Below, piece after piece: positions 7,434 through 16,656 of a stretch of DNA of 64,000 bases. The DNA is from Shewanella pneumatophori (GTDB lineage: Bacteria; Pseudomonadota; Gammaproteobacteria; Enterobacterales; Shewanellaceae): the NCBI RefSeq assembly GCF_023283895.1, contig NZ_JAKILB010000004.1, positions 248,001 to 312,000 of the forward strand, in the 5' to 3' direction. Position 1 is the first letter of the stretch; each line of letters opens with the position of its first letter. Position numbers and translations under genes: made by a program. Below the pieces are notes generated by a model. The model was not told the DNA's origin, did no database searches, and worked only from the letters and a program-made list of their open reading frames with translations.

Positions 7434-9128
7434 TTAGTTTTGAACGATAGTCGCCATGTTACCAAAACCACCCGTTTGAGTAATAGTAGCTGTATCATTA
7501 GTACCAAACTGAGTAATGGTTGCTGAGTTAACGGCTGCTAATGTACCAAAGCCATCTTGGTTGATAGTCGCTGTGTTGCCATCACCTTGCTGGTCGATGG
7601 TTGCATCGTTAAATTCGCCACCAGCTTGATTAACGTAAGCATCATTATCTGCACCTGTTTGGTCAATATCAGCTGAGCCAAATTCGCCATACTGTTGTAC
7701 GTTTGCCATGTTTAATGTGTTGCTTTGCAGTACGTCAGCAGTGTTTTCAGCACCTGTTTGTTTAACAGTCGCGTCTAGATCTACGCCTGATTGGTTAACT
7801 TTTGCTGAGCCACCAAAAGTTCCTGTTTGATTAACTAATGCTGTTAGATCTGAACCACTGGTTTGATTAACAACAACAAGTGAGCCATTCACACTCGATT
7901 GTTCAACAGTAATGCTTGAATCAGCAGCCGCATTTTGCAGTGCAGTTACATTGCCAGCTTCACTTGCCGCTAACTGTTTAACGGTAACTACAGAGTTGTC
8001 AGACTCATCAGTTTGGTCAATATCTACTTGGTTATTGTTGCCATCTTGCTCAACAGTTGCGACAGCTTGGAAAGAAGTATCTTGGTTAATATTAACTGTG
8101 TTCATATTACCTGTAGTTGTAATTGTTGCTTCTGCAGGTTCATGCCAGCCAAAACCATATTGACGAATAGTTGTTGAGTTTGTATTACCCGTAGCAGTAA
8201 CGCTTGCTGTACTGTCATTAACATGCTCTTGGTTTACAGAGCCTGTGTTGCCGTCACCCACTTGAGATACATTAACTGTCGAGTTAAACACATGCTCTTG
8301 GTAAACCGTCATACCATTGTTGCTACCGTCTTGGCTAACCGTGATAGACGTGCCTGATGTACCATCTGTTTGGGTTGCTAAAATAGTGTTGTTTGTACCG
8401 TTTGCTTGGCTAGCTGTAATAGTGCCATCTGTACCATCATCTTGAACGGTAGTGATAAATGAGTTGTCAGCGCCATCTTGAGCTGCAGTTGCTGAAGCGT
8501 TATCTGTTGTCTGAGTAACACTTACACTTGAGTTGAATGCATTGTTTAGCTGATCAACGGTAGCTGTATTGCCGTTACCTGTTTGAGATACCGTTAGTAT
8601 TGCATCAGTTGAAGTATCTTGGTTTGTGTTGGCTGTATTTGCATCACCTAGCTGAGTGACTGTTGCCCCTGCAGGGTTGTGGATACCAAATCCGTGTTGG
8701 CGAACATTAGCGTTGTTACCATCACCGGTTTGAGTCACAGTTGCAATACTGTCGTTTACATGCAGCTGATTAACTACTGCACCGTTATTTGAACCAGCTT
8801 GAGTGAGTGTGGCTTGGGTACGGAACGTATGGTCTTGCGTTACCGCCGCTGAGTTAGGGCCTACACCTGATTGAGTAACAGTAACAGTTGAGTCTGCACC
8901 GTTACCCACTTGGTCAATTGTAGATGTTTGGTCCGAATCTGTTTGAGTTGTAGTTGCTGTTTGATTTGTACCAACTTGGGTGGTATCTGCTGTCTGACCG
9001 CTGCCTGATTGAGTAGTGGTTGCAGTATTAGAGTTACCAGTTTGAGAGATTGTTGCGTCATTTGCTAGGGCGGCGCCAGAGTTTAAAGCCAGTGCGACTG
9101 CTGCTGCGATAGGAAGTAACTTGATCAT
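7434..9128 (-). CDS. Large curlin-repeat (CsgA/CsgB-like) secreted amyloid protein
   Basis: The protein has 564 residues. A signal peptide (MIKLLPIAAAVALALNSGAALA) is followed by an uninterrupted run of roughly 22-residue units of the curlin type, each with Q-x-G-x-x-N-x-A spacing (for example ISQTGNSNTA, VTQTGDGNNA, INQDGFGTLA). E. coli CsgA has five such units; this protein has more than twenty. The composition is rich in Thr, Asn, Gln, Asp, Ala and Val with almost no aromatics or Cys. It should form an extracellular beta-helical amyloid fibre. No csgE/F/G secretion genes are adjacent. An internal duplication of ~115 residues is visible. ATG at 9128 has AAGGA eight bases upstream. Confidence 0.85.
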   Translation of the reverse strand: MIKLLPIAAAVALALNSGAALANDATISQTGNSNTATTTQSGSGQTADTTQVGTNQTATTTQTDSDQTSTIDQVGNGADSTVTVTQSGVGPNSAAVTQDHTFRTQATLTQAGSNNGAVVNQLHVNDSIATVTQTGDGNNANVRQHGFGIHNPAGATVTQLGDANTANTNQDTSTDAILTVSQTGNGNTATVDQLNNAFNSSVSVTQTTDNASATAAQDGADNSFITTVQDDGTDGTITASQANGTNNTILATQTDGTSGTSITVSQDGSNNGMTVYQEHVFNSTVNVSQVGDGNTGSVNQEHVNDSTASVTATGNTNSTTIRQYGFGWHEPAEATITTTGNMNTVNINQDTSFQAVATVEQDGNNNQVDIDQTDESDNSVVTVKQLAASEAGNVTALQNAAADSSITVEQSSVNGSLVVVNQTSGSDLTALVNQTGTFGGSAKVNQSGVDLDATVKQTGAENTADVLQSNTLNMANVQQYGEFGSADIDQTGADNDAYVNQAGGEFNDATIDQQGDGNTATINQDGFGTLAAVNSATITQFGTNDTATITQTGGFGNMATIVQN

Positions 9129-9705
9129 GGGTAAAATCCTTAATCCGTTAAAAAATAATTAAACGTTATGTCAAACATCATTCAGCTCACATGAGCTTTT
9201 TTACACTTTTCAAATCCGAACCATCATCCAAAATTCGGACATGACAAACCTGATATTGAAATCTTGGTGTGCCTTTTGGATGCGGAAAAGTATGCCGTTT
9301 GCAACTTTTGCTTGCGTCCAGCAATGGTATTAAACCCTTGGCTCTTAGTTACTAGATGAGATTTTCAGAGTAGTAGTAATGGCGGGTGGCTGATATTGGG
9401 ATTTGTATGGATATTTGTTTATTTACAATTAATTGAGTGCGCTGCATATACGCCCCATAAATGCGGCAGGCTTTAGCTTGGTCATACTTTAGCGTTATAT
9501 CAGTGTTTGCTTTGCTGTTGAAAGATAGATGAATAATAGGGGTGTTAATAAGGAAGGGATTCGATTAACTTATTGTAAACATGAGAAGTGCAGATGTGCT
9601 GACATTTTATTTGAGTGGCGTCGAGGCGTTAACTCTTAGTAAGAAGACTATGCGGCTAATTTTTGCAAAATTGCTTCTAAGCGATGCCATAGGGAGAGAA
9701 TAAAT
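9129..9705. promoter_or_regulatory. 577-bp divergent regulatory region with inverted repeats
   Basis: There is no gene here; it separates the curlin-repeat gene from gltS. Near the curlin side lie AGCTC/GAGCT at 9184-9197, TCCGAA/TTCGGA at 9215-9220 and 9234-9239, and a perfect 9-bp pair CATCCAAAA at 9225-9233 and TTTTGGATG at 9274-9282. They are placed where a regulator of matrix expression might act, but no known consensus was recognised. Confidence 0.4.
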
Positions 9706-10935
9706 ATGGAACCAGAGCTAATTGAAATTAAGGATTTCGTCTCTTTTACCTTAGCGATCATCGCGCTATTTATTGGTAAAAGTATTATTTCTCGGTATGA
9801 ATTATTGAGAAAGTACAGTATTCCTGAGCCCGTTGTTGGCGGCTTTGCTTGCGCCGCGATTGTCGGGATCCTCTATTACGCCTTTGATATTCAAATTGAG
9901 TTTAATCTTGAAGTACGTGATGTGCTGTTACTTTACTTCTTTGCTGGCATTGGATTAAAAGCTGACTTTGTGACTTTATTAAAAGGCGGCAAACCGCTTG
10001 TCATTCTTATCGCCCTAGCGAGTGCATTTATTTTCTTGCAGAACTTTACCGGAGTGACTATTGCCTCATTGTTTGGTTTAGATCCAAAAGCGGGATTAAT
10101 GTCGGGCTCAATATCACTGATAGGTGGTGTGGGTACCGCCATGGCTTGGACACCAACGTTCGTTGAAGAGCTTGGCATTGCAAATGCCAGTGAGTTGGGA
10201 ATTGCTTCAAATACCCTAGGTTTGATTTCTGCTTGTGTGATTGGTGGCCCGATTGCGGCTTACTTAATGAAACGCCATAAAGTACAAGCTAATCATGATT
10301 CAGAACTCGATATTGGTACCAGTCACCAAGCAGGTTCATCACATATCAAAGTGGATTACTTTGGTGTGTTACGCGCTTGGTTATGGTTAAACGTCACCCT
10401 GATATTTGGTTACTTTATCGATATGGCGTTGCAAGGTGCGGGGCTTAAACTGCCGCTGTTTGTCGCCTGTTTATTGGGTGGGATAATCATAGGTAACGCG
10501 GGTCGAGCCATCATTAATCGCCGAGAAGTAAAAGACCGAGCCTATTTAGATGATGCATCGCAGGGCTTATCGCTTATTCAAGATATTTGTTTAGGCATGT
10601 TCTTAACCATGGCGTTGATGAGCTTAAAAGTGTGGGAGCTTGAAGGCAGCTTACTTTACATCTCAGTGGTGATGGCGGTGCAAGTCTTCCTATCAGTGGT
10701 CTTTACCATATTTGTGGTATTTAGAATGATGGGTAAAGACTATGAAGCTGCGGTTATTTGTTCTGGTTTTGGTGGGGTAACTTTAGGCTCCACGGCAACC
10801 GCTATTGTGAATATGACGGCAGTAACTCAGCAGTATGGTGCAGCCCACAGAGCCTTTATTATTGTGCCTTTAGTTTGTGGTTTTTTTATCGATATTATTA
10901 ATGCGATGATTATCAATCTATTTGTCTATTTTTAG
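9706..10935 (+). CDS. gltS: Sodium:glutamate symporter
   Basis: The protein has 409 residues, the length of GltS, an inner-membrane Na+-coupled glutamate importer with two inverted halves. Visible features are an N-terminal hairpin with YSIPEPVVGGF, the first-half re-entrant segment SGSISLIGGVGTAMAW, a central cytoplasmic linker (~200-225) and the second-half counterpart SGFGGVTLGSTATA. A good ribosome site (AGGGAGAG) precedes the ATG. It stands alone with its own promoter. Glutamate uptake could feed the gadB system, but the genes are 6.5 kb apart and no shared regulation is visible. Confidence 0.95.
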   Translation: MEPELIEIKDFVSFTLAIIALFIGKSIISRYELLRKYSIPEPVVGGFACAAIVGILYYAFDIQIEFNLEVRDVLLLYFFAGIGLKADFVTLLKGGKPLVILIALASAFIFLQNFTGVTIASLFGLDPKAGLMSGSISLIGGVGTAMAWTPTFVEELGIANASELGIASNTLGLISACVIGGPIAAYLMKRHKVQANHDSELDIGTSHQAGSSHIKVDYFGVLRAWLWLNVTLIFGYFIDMALQGAGLKLPLFVACLLGGIIIGNAGRAIINRREVKDRAYLDDASQGLSLIQDICLGMFLTMALMSLKVWELEGSLLYISVVMAVQVFLSVVFTIFVVFRMMGKDYEAAVICSGFGGVTLGSTATAIVNMTAVTQQYGAAHRAFIIVPLVCGFFIDIINAMIINLFVYF

Positions 10936-10969
10936 CCTCAAGCTTTAGTACTTAAAATATATTGGCTTC

Positions 10970-10998
10970 ACGGCAGCACTGTTATTTTATGCTGCCGT
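10970..10998. terminator. Stem-loop between convergent gltS and NUDIX genes
   Basis: A perfect 9-bp stem, ACGGCAGCA and TGCTGCCGT, with an 11-nt AT-rich loop. There is no T run on either side, so it may be an mRNA 3' end stabiliser rather than a classic terminator. Confidence 0.5.
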
Positions 10999-11011
10999 AA
11001 AGAGGTTAATT

Positions 11012-11542
11012 TTACAAAAGCTCGGCAACGATTTGCTTTAATAAAAAGGTTTCACGCTCTATCGACATACCTTTTTTCGGACTATTGGCAATCGTGTGTT
11101 CATTGTGGGCAATGGCTTGATGAATGTTGATCCACACCGGCCTCATACCATTTTGTATTTCATGCGCTTCTAATTTTGTTTCACCAAGTTCGGCATGAAT
11201 ATCACAAACAAAGCAGAATGAATCCATGTGTACCACTTCGAAACTATCTCTATTCCAAGGACGAAACTCTTCGTAGCGGCCAAATTCACTGATGATCTCG
11301 ATATGCTGCGCACCTGTTTCCTCTTCTAGCTCACGGATGAGTCCTGTGTGAATATCTTCACCTTCATCGACGCCACCACCAGGAATACTGTAGTCGTGAT
11401 AGCGTTCGGTATAGAGCATTAATATCTCCTCACCCTTTAAAATAATGCCGCGAGCTGCTTGGCGATGAAAACTTTTAGCCGCTAGCTCTGTAGGAGCGAG
11501 GTGTGAGAGATCTGCATGAACCGTTGATTTTAATAAACGCAT
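11012..11542 (-). CDS. NUDIX hydrolase
   Basis: The protein has 176 residues. The full Nudix box is present around residues 60-82: GGVDEGED, then RELEEETGA, which fits G-x5-E-x7-REUXEEXGU exactly. This box coordinates Mg2+ and hydrolyses nucleoside diphosphates linked to another moiety. The N-terminal part (RGIILKGEEILMLYTERYHDYSIPGGGV) resembles ADP-ribose or nucleotide-sugar type members. The substrate cannot be assigned. It precedes the TrmK-like gene's 3' neighbour region on the same strand, with a ~43-base gap from that gene, so they may share a transcript. Confidence 0.9.
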   Translation of the reverse strand: MRLLKSTVHADLSHLAPTELAAKSFHRQAARGIILKGEEILMLYTERYHDYSIPGGGVDEGEDIHTGLIRELEEETGAQHIEIISEFGRYEEFRPWNRDSFEVVHMDSFCFVCDIHAELGETKLEAHEIQNGMRPVWINIHQAIAHNEHTIANSPKKGMSIERETFLLKQIVAELL

Positions 11543-11585
11543 AAAAGACTCATTATTGGATGGATTTTATAAACCGCTAAGCAGT

Positions 11586-12311
11586 TTAAAGCTGTGGAGT
11601 TAGGCGTTGATAATCTGCGATAACTTGCTCGACAAAGGTTTTTTCTGCTTGTTGTGAAGCAGACAATTGCGCTTTTGCTAGCCCTTGAGCGATACGCTGA
11701 TAGTGCATTAATGTACTTTCAAGGTAGTGATTATCCAGCTGTTGATCAGCGCCCCACATCATAGTGCCAACAGGGCTTATTGGTGTGAGACTCTTACTTG
11801 ATAAGTGCAGCACTTCGTAAAAGCGTTGGTTCTCTTGCATCAAATGCTCATTGATTAACCCTAAGCCAAGTTGCTGCATTGCCATGCGAACTTTATAAAT
11901 ATGATGTACCGGACATAGAATAAACTCAAGATTATGCTCAGGGTGGCGTTCAACAATCTGTTTGACTAGATCTATGGTTAGATCGCCGCCCACACCAGCA
12001 ATAATCACTAATTGTCGCTGTTGTTTTTCAGCTAAATTAAGTTGCCCAACATCAGTGCAATGAACTTGCCAGTCACTTTTATCAGATTTAATCGTCGGTT
12101 TTGGATAAAACCGTTGCAACTTGTGTTCTAGTTGTTGCATTAAATTTGGCACCACATCGACAAAATGGATCTGTTTAGCCGCGTTACGCTTTAGCAGAGC
12201 CGCGCCAAGCAGGCCATGATCACAACAGCAGTCCCAAATATGCTCATAGTCATTGATGATCATCTGGTTAATGTATTGCAGGCGCTGACTAATTTTCAAG
12301 GTCGTACTCAA
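11586..12311 (-). CDS. trmK: TrmK-like tRNA (adenine-N1) methyltransferase
   Basis: The protein has 241 residues and a class I SAM-methyltransferase fold. The opening LKISQRLQYINQMI, the SAM loop DCCCDHGLLG (TrmK: D-x-G-x-D-H-x-x-L), HFVDVVPN and IIAGVGGDLTIDLV follow the TrmK/COG2384 pattern, which methylates A22 of tRNA in Bacillus. In gammaproteobacteria the substrate is less certain. The start is weak: TTG at 12311 directly follows a stop codon, and a second TTG at 12299 has GAG seven bases upstream and fits the family N-terminus better. No ATG is available nearby. Confidence 0.7.
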   Translation of the reverse strand: MSTTLKISQRLQYINQMIINDYEHIWDCCCDHGLLGAALLKRNAAKQIHFVDVVPNLMQQLEHKLQRFYPKPTIKSDKSDWQVHCTDVGQLNLAEKQQRQLVIIAGVGGDLTIDLVKQIVERHPEHNLEFILCPVHHIYKVRMAMQQLGLGLINEHLMQENQRFYEVLHLSSKSLTPISPVGTMMWGADQQLDNHYLESTLMHYQRIAQGLAKAQLSASQQAEKTFVEQVIADYQRLTPQL

Positions 12312-12392
12312 TCACAATAAAATAGTCGGCTATTTTAAATGATGCCATAGGTATGCAGTCAATAGCGGCAGCGCCTTGTTTACAGCTGTTGA

Positions 12393-13088
12393 TTAGGATT
12401 GCTGCATTTGATCATTGGAAACGATAATAACTCGCTGAATTGAATCATATTCAGGGTCTTGCGCTGAAATAGCACAAGCTAGCATAGCGGCGGCTACTTG
12501 TTCTGCTTCTATTGGTCGGTATTGCTGTAATGGACCAACAAATAGCCCTGAGGCAAAACGAAAAGCACCTTTTGCTAAATCTTCTAGCATTCGGCTCTCA
12601 TTACGTTTACCCAAAAGCAAGCTAGGTTGGAATAACCACAAGCGTTTAGGTGAATCAGCTTGCTGCGTTTCAGCTAGAAGATGGGCTAAAGCTTCTTGGG
12701 TTTGACCTTTTATGCGGTTATAAAAAGTTTTCGATTGGCTACTGGCACCTAAAGCGGTGACAACAAAATTTGAGCTGGCTTGGCATTTATCGACAAAATC
12801 AATACAGGCGGTTTTATCAACGGCAATAAAAGCTTGTTGGCTGCCAGCTTGCTTGATAGTTGTGCCTAAGCAGCAAAAAGCATGATCTATGCTAAAGGGG
12901 AGCTCAAGACTTGAAATTTCGTTTAACTGGTGGCAGGCTAGAAAAGTAATTTTTGTGCTGCTATTTTCATTATATTGAGGCTGCTTTCGACCTATGAGTA
13001 AAATGTTTTCATAACAGCCTGTGTCGATAAGTTTTTGTAAAAGTAGTTGACCAATTAGCCCGGTTGCGCCGATGAGTGCAGCGTTCAT
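12393..13088 (-). CDS. NAD(P)-binding Rossmann oxidoreductase (HTATIP2/atypical SDR-like)
   Basis: The protein has 231 residues. The N-terminal dinucleotide motif GATGLIGQLLL is followed by LIGRKQP and HAFCCLGTTIKQAGSQ, with FVVTALGAS and the YNRIKGQTQEAL helix, where Y-x-x-x-K is the SDR catalytic pair. This is the atypical SDR group that includes TIP30/HTATIP2. The bacterial function is unknown. ATG at 13088 has GAG seven bases upstream and begins at the Rossmann strand. An alternative TTG at 13106 has no ribosome site. Confidence 0.75.
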   Translation of the reverse strand: MNAALIGATGLIGQLLLQKLIDTGCYENILLIGRKQPQYNENSSTKITFLACHQLNEISSLELPFSIDHAFCCLGTTIKQAGSQQAFIAVDKTACIDFVDKCQASSNFVVTALGASSQSKTFYNRIKGQTQEALAHLLAETQQADSPKRLWLFQPSLLLGKRNESRMLEDLAKGAFRFASGLFVGPLQQYRPIEAEQVAAAMLACAISAQDPEYDSIQRVIIVSNDQMQQS

Positions 13089-13225
13089 GTCATAACTCAA
13101 TATCAATGTTGTCGTTAGCGTAAGTGTAGAGAGCTGGGCGGGGGAATCAAATACTTTAGCGCTTGCAGAGTGCTAAAGCGATAAATTGGCAGCATTAAAG
13201 GCTTATGCTTGGTGGCTTAATTCTA

Positions 13226-13267
13226 AAACAACAGGCCTGTTATGCTGAATGCTACAACAGGCCTGTT
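13226..13267 (-). terminator. Terminator of pepT built from two copies of a 12-bp palindrome
   Basis: AACAGGCCTGTT occurs at 13230-13241 and 13256-13267. Each copy is self-complementary, so the pair forms a 12-bp stem with a 14-nt loop, and on the minus strand GTTTTAG follows. It lies just after the pepT stop. Confidence 0.75.
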
Positions 13268-13297
13268 AAGTGTTAAGAAGTACTAGTCAATCATCAG

Positions 13298-14521
13298 TTA
13301 TCGATGAGCAGCGCTAAGCTTGGCGATCTCAATAATGGTTTGGCTTGCTTGCTCCATAGACTCCAGGCATACATATTCATGTTTACCGTGGAAATTGTGG
13401 CCACCAGTGAAGATATTTGGGCAAGGTAGTCCCATGTAAGATAAGCGCGAGCCGTCGGTACCGCCACGAATAGGCTTTACCAATGGCTCAATTTGTAAGT
13501 TTTGCATTGCTTGCTTAGCAATATCGATAATATGCGGATGAGGCAGCACTTGTTGCTTCATATTTAAATAAGAATCTTGAATATCAATGCTGAGTTGGCC
13601 AATAGTCAGTTCAGCGTTATATTTCTCTACTAGTTCTGCGAGCCAGTTTTTTCTTTGTTGAAATAGATCAAGGTCAAAGTCACGAATAATGTAGGTCAGG
13701 GTCGCTTTTTCAGTTACGCCTTCCATGCTCATTAAGTGGAAAAAACCATCGTAGTCACGACTGCATTCCGGTGTATCTTTTAATGGCATTTTGGCATGAA
13801 ACCTTGCCGCTATGGTTTGCGCATTAACCATAACACCGTAGGCTGTGCCCGGATGACAGTTGTTGCCCGTTGCGGTTATCACAGCAGTTGCGGCATTGAA
13901 GTTTTCATATTCAAGTTCACCGAGCTGGCCGCCATCAACAGTGTAAGCCCACTGTGCACCAAAACCTTCAACATCAAAATGATCTGCGCCGCGGCCAATT
14001 TCCTCATCAGGAGTAAAGCATAAGCGAATTTTGCCGTGAGGGATCTCAGGATGAGTCAGCAGGTGATGTAGGGCGCAAATAATCTCCGCAATACCGGCTT
14101 TATCATCACCGCCTAACAAGCTAGTGCCGTCAGTGGTGATCAGTGTTTGGCCTAAGTATTGATTAAGGCTGCTGAATTGGCTTGGTGAAAGCACTTCTTC
14201 TAAACCAAGTTGAATATCTTTGCCATTGTAGTTTTCAATGATTTGCGGGCTTACATTGTCACCACTAAAGTCTGGTGCAGTATCTAAATGCGCTACAAAA
14301 CCAATGCAAGGGGCATCAGCTACATTGCCAGGTACAGTTCCTGTTAAATAGCCTTTATCAGACAATTTAACTTCTGCAAATCCAAGGCTTATTAGTTCTT
14401 GACGCAGGTGTTGGGCGAACGCAAATTGGTTATCTGTACTCGGCACGCTTTGGCTGTTGCCATCAGATTGGGTATTAAAACTGACGTAGCGTAAGAACCG
14501 TTCAAGTAGCTGTTGCTTCAT
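13298..14521 (-). CDS. pepT: Peptidase T (tripeptide aminopeptidase), M20B
   Basis: The protein has 407 residues, as E. coli PepT (408). It is a cytoplasmic di-zinc aminopeptidase removing the N-terminal residue from tripeptides. Metal and catalytic motifs are all visible: HLDTAPDFSG (first His and Asp), LLGGDDKAGIAEI (bridging Asp), FTPDEEIGRGADHFD (catalytic Glu pair), YTVDGG, NCHPGTA and the C-terminal GGTDGSRLSYMGLP and GGHNFHGKHE. An in-frame start 69 bases further up would add an untypical leader, so I use ATG at 14521, where the family begins (MKQQLLERFLRYVSFNTQS). Confidence 0.95.
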   Translation of the reverse strand: MKQQLLERFLRYVSFNTQSDGNSQSVPSTDNQFAFAQHLRQELISLGFAEVKLSDKGYLTGTVPGNVADAPCIGFVAHLDTAPDFSGDNVSPQIIENYNGKDIQLGLEEVLSPSQFSSLNQYLGQTLITTDGTSLLGGDDKAGIAEIICALHHLLTHPEIPHGKIRLCFTPDEEIGRGADHFDVEGFGAQWAYTVDGGQLGELEYENFNAATAVITATGNNCHPGTAYGVMVNAQTIAARFHAKMPLKDTPECSRDYDGFFHLMSMEGVTEKATLTYIIRDFDLDLFQQRKNWLAELVEKYNAELTIGQLSIDIQDSYLNMKQQVLPHPHIIDIAKQAMQNLQIEPLVKPIRGGTDGSRLSYMGLPCPNIFTGGHNFHGKHEYVCLESMEQASQTIIEIAKLSAAHR

Positions 14522-14725
14522 AATCGTATTTTCTAAAATAGCAAAAAGTGCTTGGAGTCTAACAAGCCATAAAGTGAATTCATTAGACATCGATCAAGTT
14601 TTTCTTAATCGTGTAGCATTTAATTGTCAGGCTGCTTGCTCAGTTATTCGTATCTGCAATCTGCTATTAACTCCGCTTTTGTTTGGTTATATTAAGTAAA
14701 GTATTGGCTTAAGAGATTAAGATAA

Positions 14726-15505
14726 ATGGATATAGGTTGGCTGCAGCTAGGCCTATTTATGCTAGTTCTACTGGTACCGTTAGCTATTGGGCGGTATTTT
14801 CAGTTAGGGCTAAATCGAGACATGCTATCTGCTGTTATCCGTATGACAGTGCAGCTGATTTTAGTCGGTCTTTATCTGCAATATTTATTTGTCCTAGATA
14901 GCATTTGGGTTAACCTCGCTTGGTTATTAGTGATGTTATTAGTCGGCAGTAGTTCTATTATTAGCAAAGCTAAACTGCCCAAAAGAGTCTTATTCCAACC
15001 AGTATTTTTGGGACTAGCGTTAGGCTTATTTCCGGTGTTGTGGTTGATGATGGTCTTTTTGTTATCACCCGAGCCTATATATACCGCGCAATATTTAATT
15101 CCTACTGCAGGCATGCTGCTCGGCAATTGCTTAAGCGGTAACATTGTTGCGCTGCAAAGGCTATTTGGTGCTTTTAGTGATAGAAAAGCGGAATACCAAG
15201 GAGCACTGGCTTTAGGAGCCTCTCCGCGTCAAGCAAGCCTGCCTTTTGTGCAAGCAGCAATGCAGCAATCTTTTGCGCCTATCCTTGCGACTATGGCTAC
15301 AACTGGGTTGGTGACTTTGCCAGGTATGATGACAGGCCAAATACTCGGAGGCGTGGATCCGTTAATCGCCATAAAATATCAGATAGTTATTTTGGTGGCG
15401 ATTTTTGTCACTTTATCGGTATCTGTGTCGGTCACCTTGCTCCTCTGCGTTCGCCAAGCTATTGCGCCAACTGGGCGAATTAGAATTGCGTTGCTAAGCG
15501 ATTAA
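14726..15505 (+). CDS. fetB: FetB/UPF0014-family ABC transporter permease
   Basis: The protein has 259 residues with about seven predicted membrane helices. The UPF0014 signatures are present: RMTVQLILVGLYLQYLF, LIPTAGMLLGNCLSG, and the cytoplasmic EYQGALALGASPRQA coupling loop that would touch the ATPase, followed by ATTGLVTLPGMMTGQILGG. E. coli FetA-FetB exports iron under peroxide stress. Here no fetA ATPase is next to it: pepT is divergent on one side and an outer-membrane protein follows on the other. Either the ATPase is elsewhere or the role has changed. Confidence 0.8.
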   Translation: MDIGWLQLGLFMLVLLVPLAIGRYFQLGLNRDMLSAVIRMTVQLILVGLYLQYLFVLDSIWVNLAWLLVMLLVGSSSIISKAKLPKRVLFQPVFLGLALGLFPVLWLMMVFLLSPEPIYTAQYLIPTAGMLLGNCLSGNIVALQRLFGAFSDRKAEYQGALALGASPRQASLPFVQAAMQQSFAPILATMATTGLVTLPGMMTGQILGGVDPLIAIKYQIVILVAIFVTLSVSVSVTLLLCVRQAIAPTGRIRIALLSD

Positions 15506-15651
15506 CTTGGTTCAGTGTTTTATCCGCTGAACGTTATGAATACGATCTCACCACGTTTTATTATAAAAGCTGTGTAATCTTTGCTGGAGTAAAGATCGCA
15601 CTGCTCATTTCTGTTTATTCACTATTACCACAACAAGTTAGTTATTTTCGG

Positions 15652-15694
15652 CTAACCTTGATAGTGCGCGCCTAGTTTATTGCTACAAGGTTAG
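15652..15694. repeat. Inverted repeat upstream of outer-membrane protein gene
   Basis: CTAACCTTG at 15652-15660 and CAAGGTTAG at 15686-15694 are perfect inverted copies, with short further pairing (TAG/CTA) inside. The site could be an operator or mRNA hairpin about 80 bases before the next start codon. Confidence 0.5.
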
Positions 15695-15772
15695 TTACCG
15701 CACTTCTGCAGTAGCCCATAAGTAAAATCAATCAGCGCTATATCAGCAACTCAACATTGGAAATGGAAGCCT

Positions 15773-16510
15773 ATGTGTAAATCATTAGTACTGTTTATCT
15801 GTTTGATGATGCTTAGTTCAAGTCAATTATTCGCTGAGCAGTGGAAGTTTGAAGTGTCACCTTATTTATGGGCTGTTAGCCAGCAAGGACAAACCGGTTA
15901 TATAGACAGAAATGGCCAGCCAGTAAACGTTGATATTGATATGTCTTTTAGTGAGATTTTTGAAAATCTAGACGGTGCAGTACTCGTGAACTTTCAGGCC
16001 GAAAAAGGTAATTGGAACATGTGGGTCGATTTGGTTTATATGAAACTGAAATACGATGCCAAAGTGGATAATGTAAGCGCTGAGCTAACTGCTAAACAAA
16101 AGTTATTGGATGTGGTGGCAGCGTACCGTTTTGCGCGCCAAGGTGATATGCATTGGTATAGCTTTATGGGCGTTCGCTTTGTCGATGTGAATAATCAATT
16201 AGATGTGCGTATTGTTGATCAACGTTTAACCCCCAACTTTGGTGACAATTGGCTTGACCCTCTGTTTGGCCTTAAAAATAAGTGGGTTATTAACGAAAGC
16301 TTTTACTTAAATAGCCGCGCTGAATTGGGCGGATTTGGTGTAGGCTCTGATCTGTCTTGGGCGTTGAACTTTACATTGAATCAAAACCTGAGCGACAACT
16401 GGGATTTAAAATACAGCTTCAGATATATCGATCTGGACTACCAAGATAATGATTTTTTATTTGATATGGCATCGAGCGGTTTTGGTGTTGGTGTGACATA
16501 TCAATTTTGA
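15773..16510 (+). CDS. Outer-membrane beta-barrel protein of unknown function
   Basis: The protein has 245 residues. A signal peptide ends near residue 21 (SSSQLFA before EQWKFEVSPYLWA). The SPYLWA motif, alternating aromatic strands (WNMWVDLVYMKLKY, WYSFMGVRFVDV, LKYSFRYIDLDY) and a C-terminal Phe (GVGVTYQF) mark an outer-membrane barrel of 8-10 strands. Proteins with this SPYLWA start are common in proteobacteria but have no settled function. GGAAG precedes the ATG. It has its own terminator and appears monocistronic. Confidence 0.8.
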   Translation: MCKSLVLFICLMMLSSSQLFAEQWKFEVSPYLWAVSQQGQTGYIDRNGQPVNVDIDMSFSEIFENLDGAVLVNFQAEKGNWNMWVDLVYMKLKYDAKVDNVSAELTAKQKLLDVVAAYRFARQGDMHWYSFMGVRFVDVNNQLDVRIVDQRLTPNFGDNWLDPLFGLKNKWVINESFYLNSRAELGGFGVGSDLSWALNFTLNQNLSDNWDLKYSFRYIDLDYQDNDFLFDMASSGFGVGVTYQF

Positions 16511-16528
16511 TTGCCTAGGTTAATAACT

Positions 16529-16566
16529 AAAAAAGCTGCAGCATGAGTATGCCTGCAGCTTTTTTG
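16529..16566 (+). terminator. Rho-independent terminator of the outer-membrane protein gene
   Basis: A 12-bp perfect stem, AAAAAGCTGCAG and CTGCAGCTTTTT, followed by a T run. Confidence 0.9.
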
Positions 16567-16656
16567 ATTTTATAAATATCGACCTTTGCTTGTGAAAGAT
16601 TGCTTGTGAACTATCGCACTTAAAGTGCTGGTTAGTTCATGCAATACAGGCTGAAA

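Noticed and set aside
10990..11012. Classic terminator for gltS
   Set aside because: The stem-loop is perfect but lacks a T run; I list it only as a stem-loop with medium confidence.
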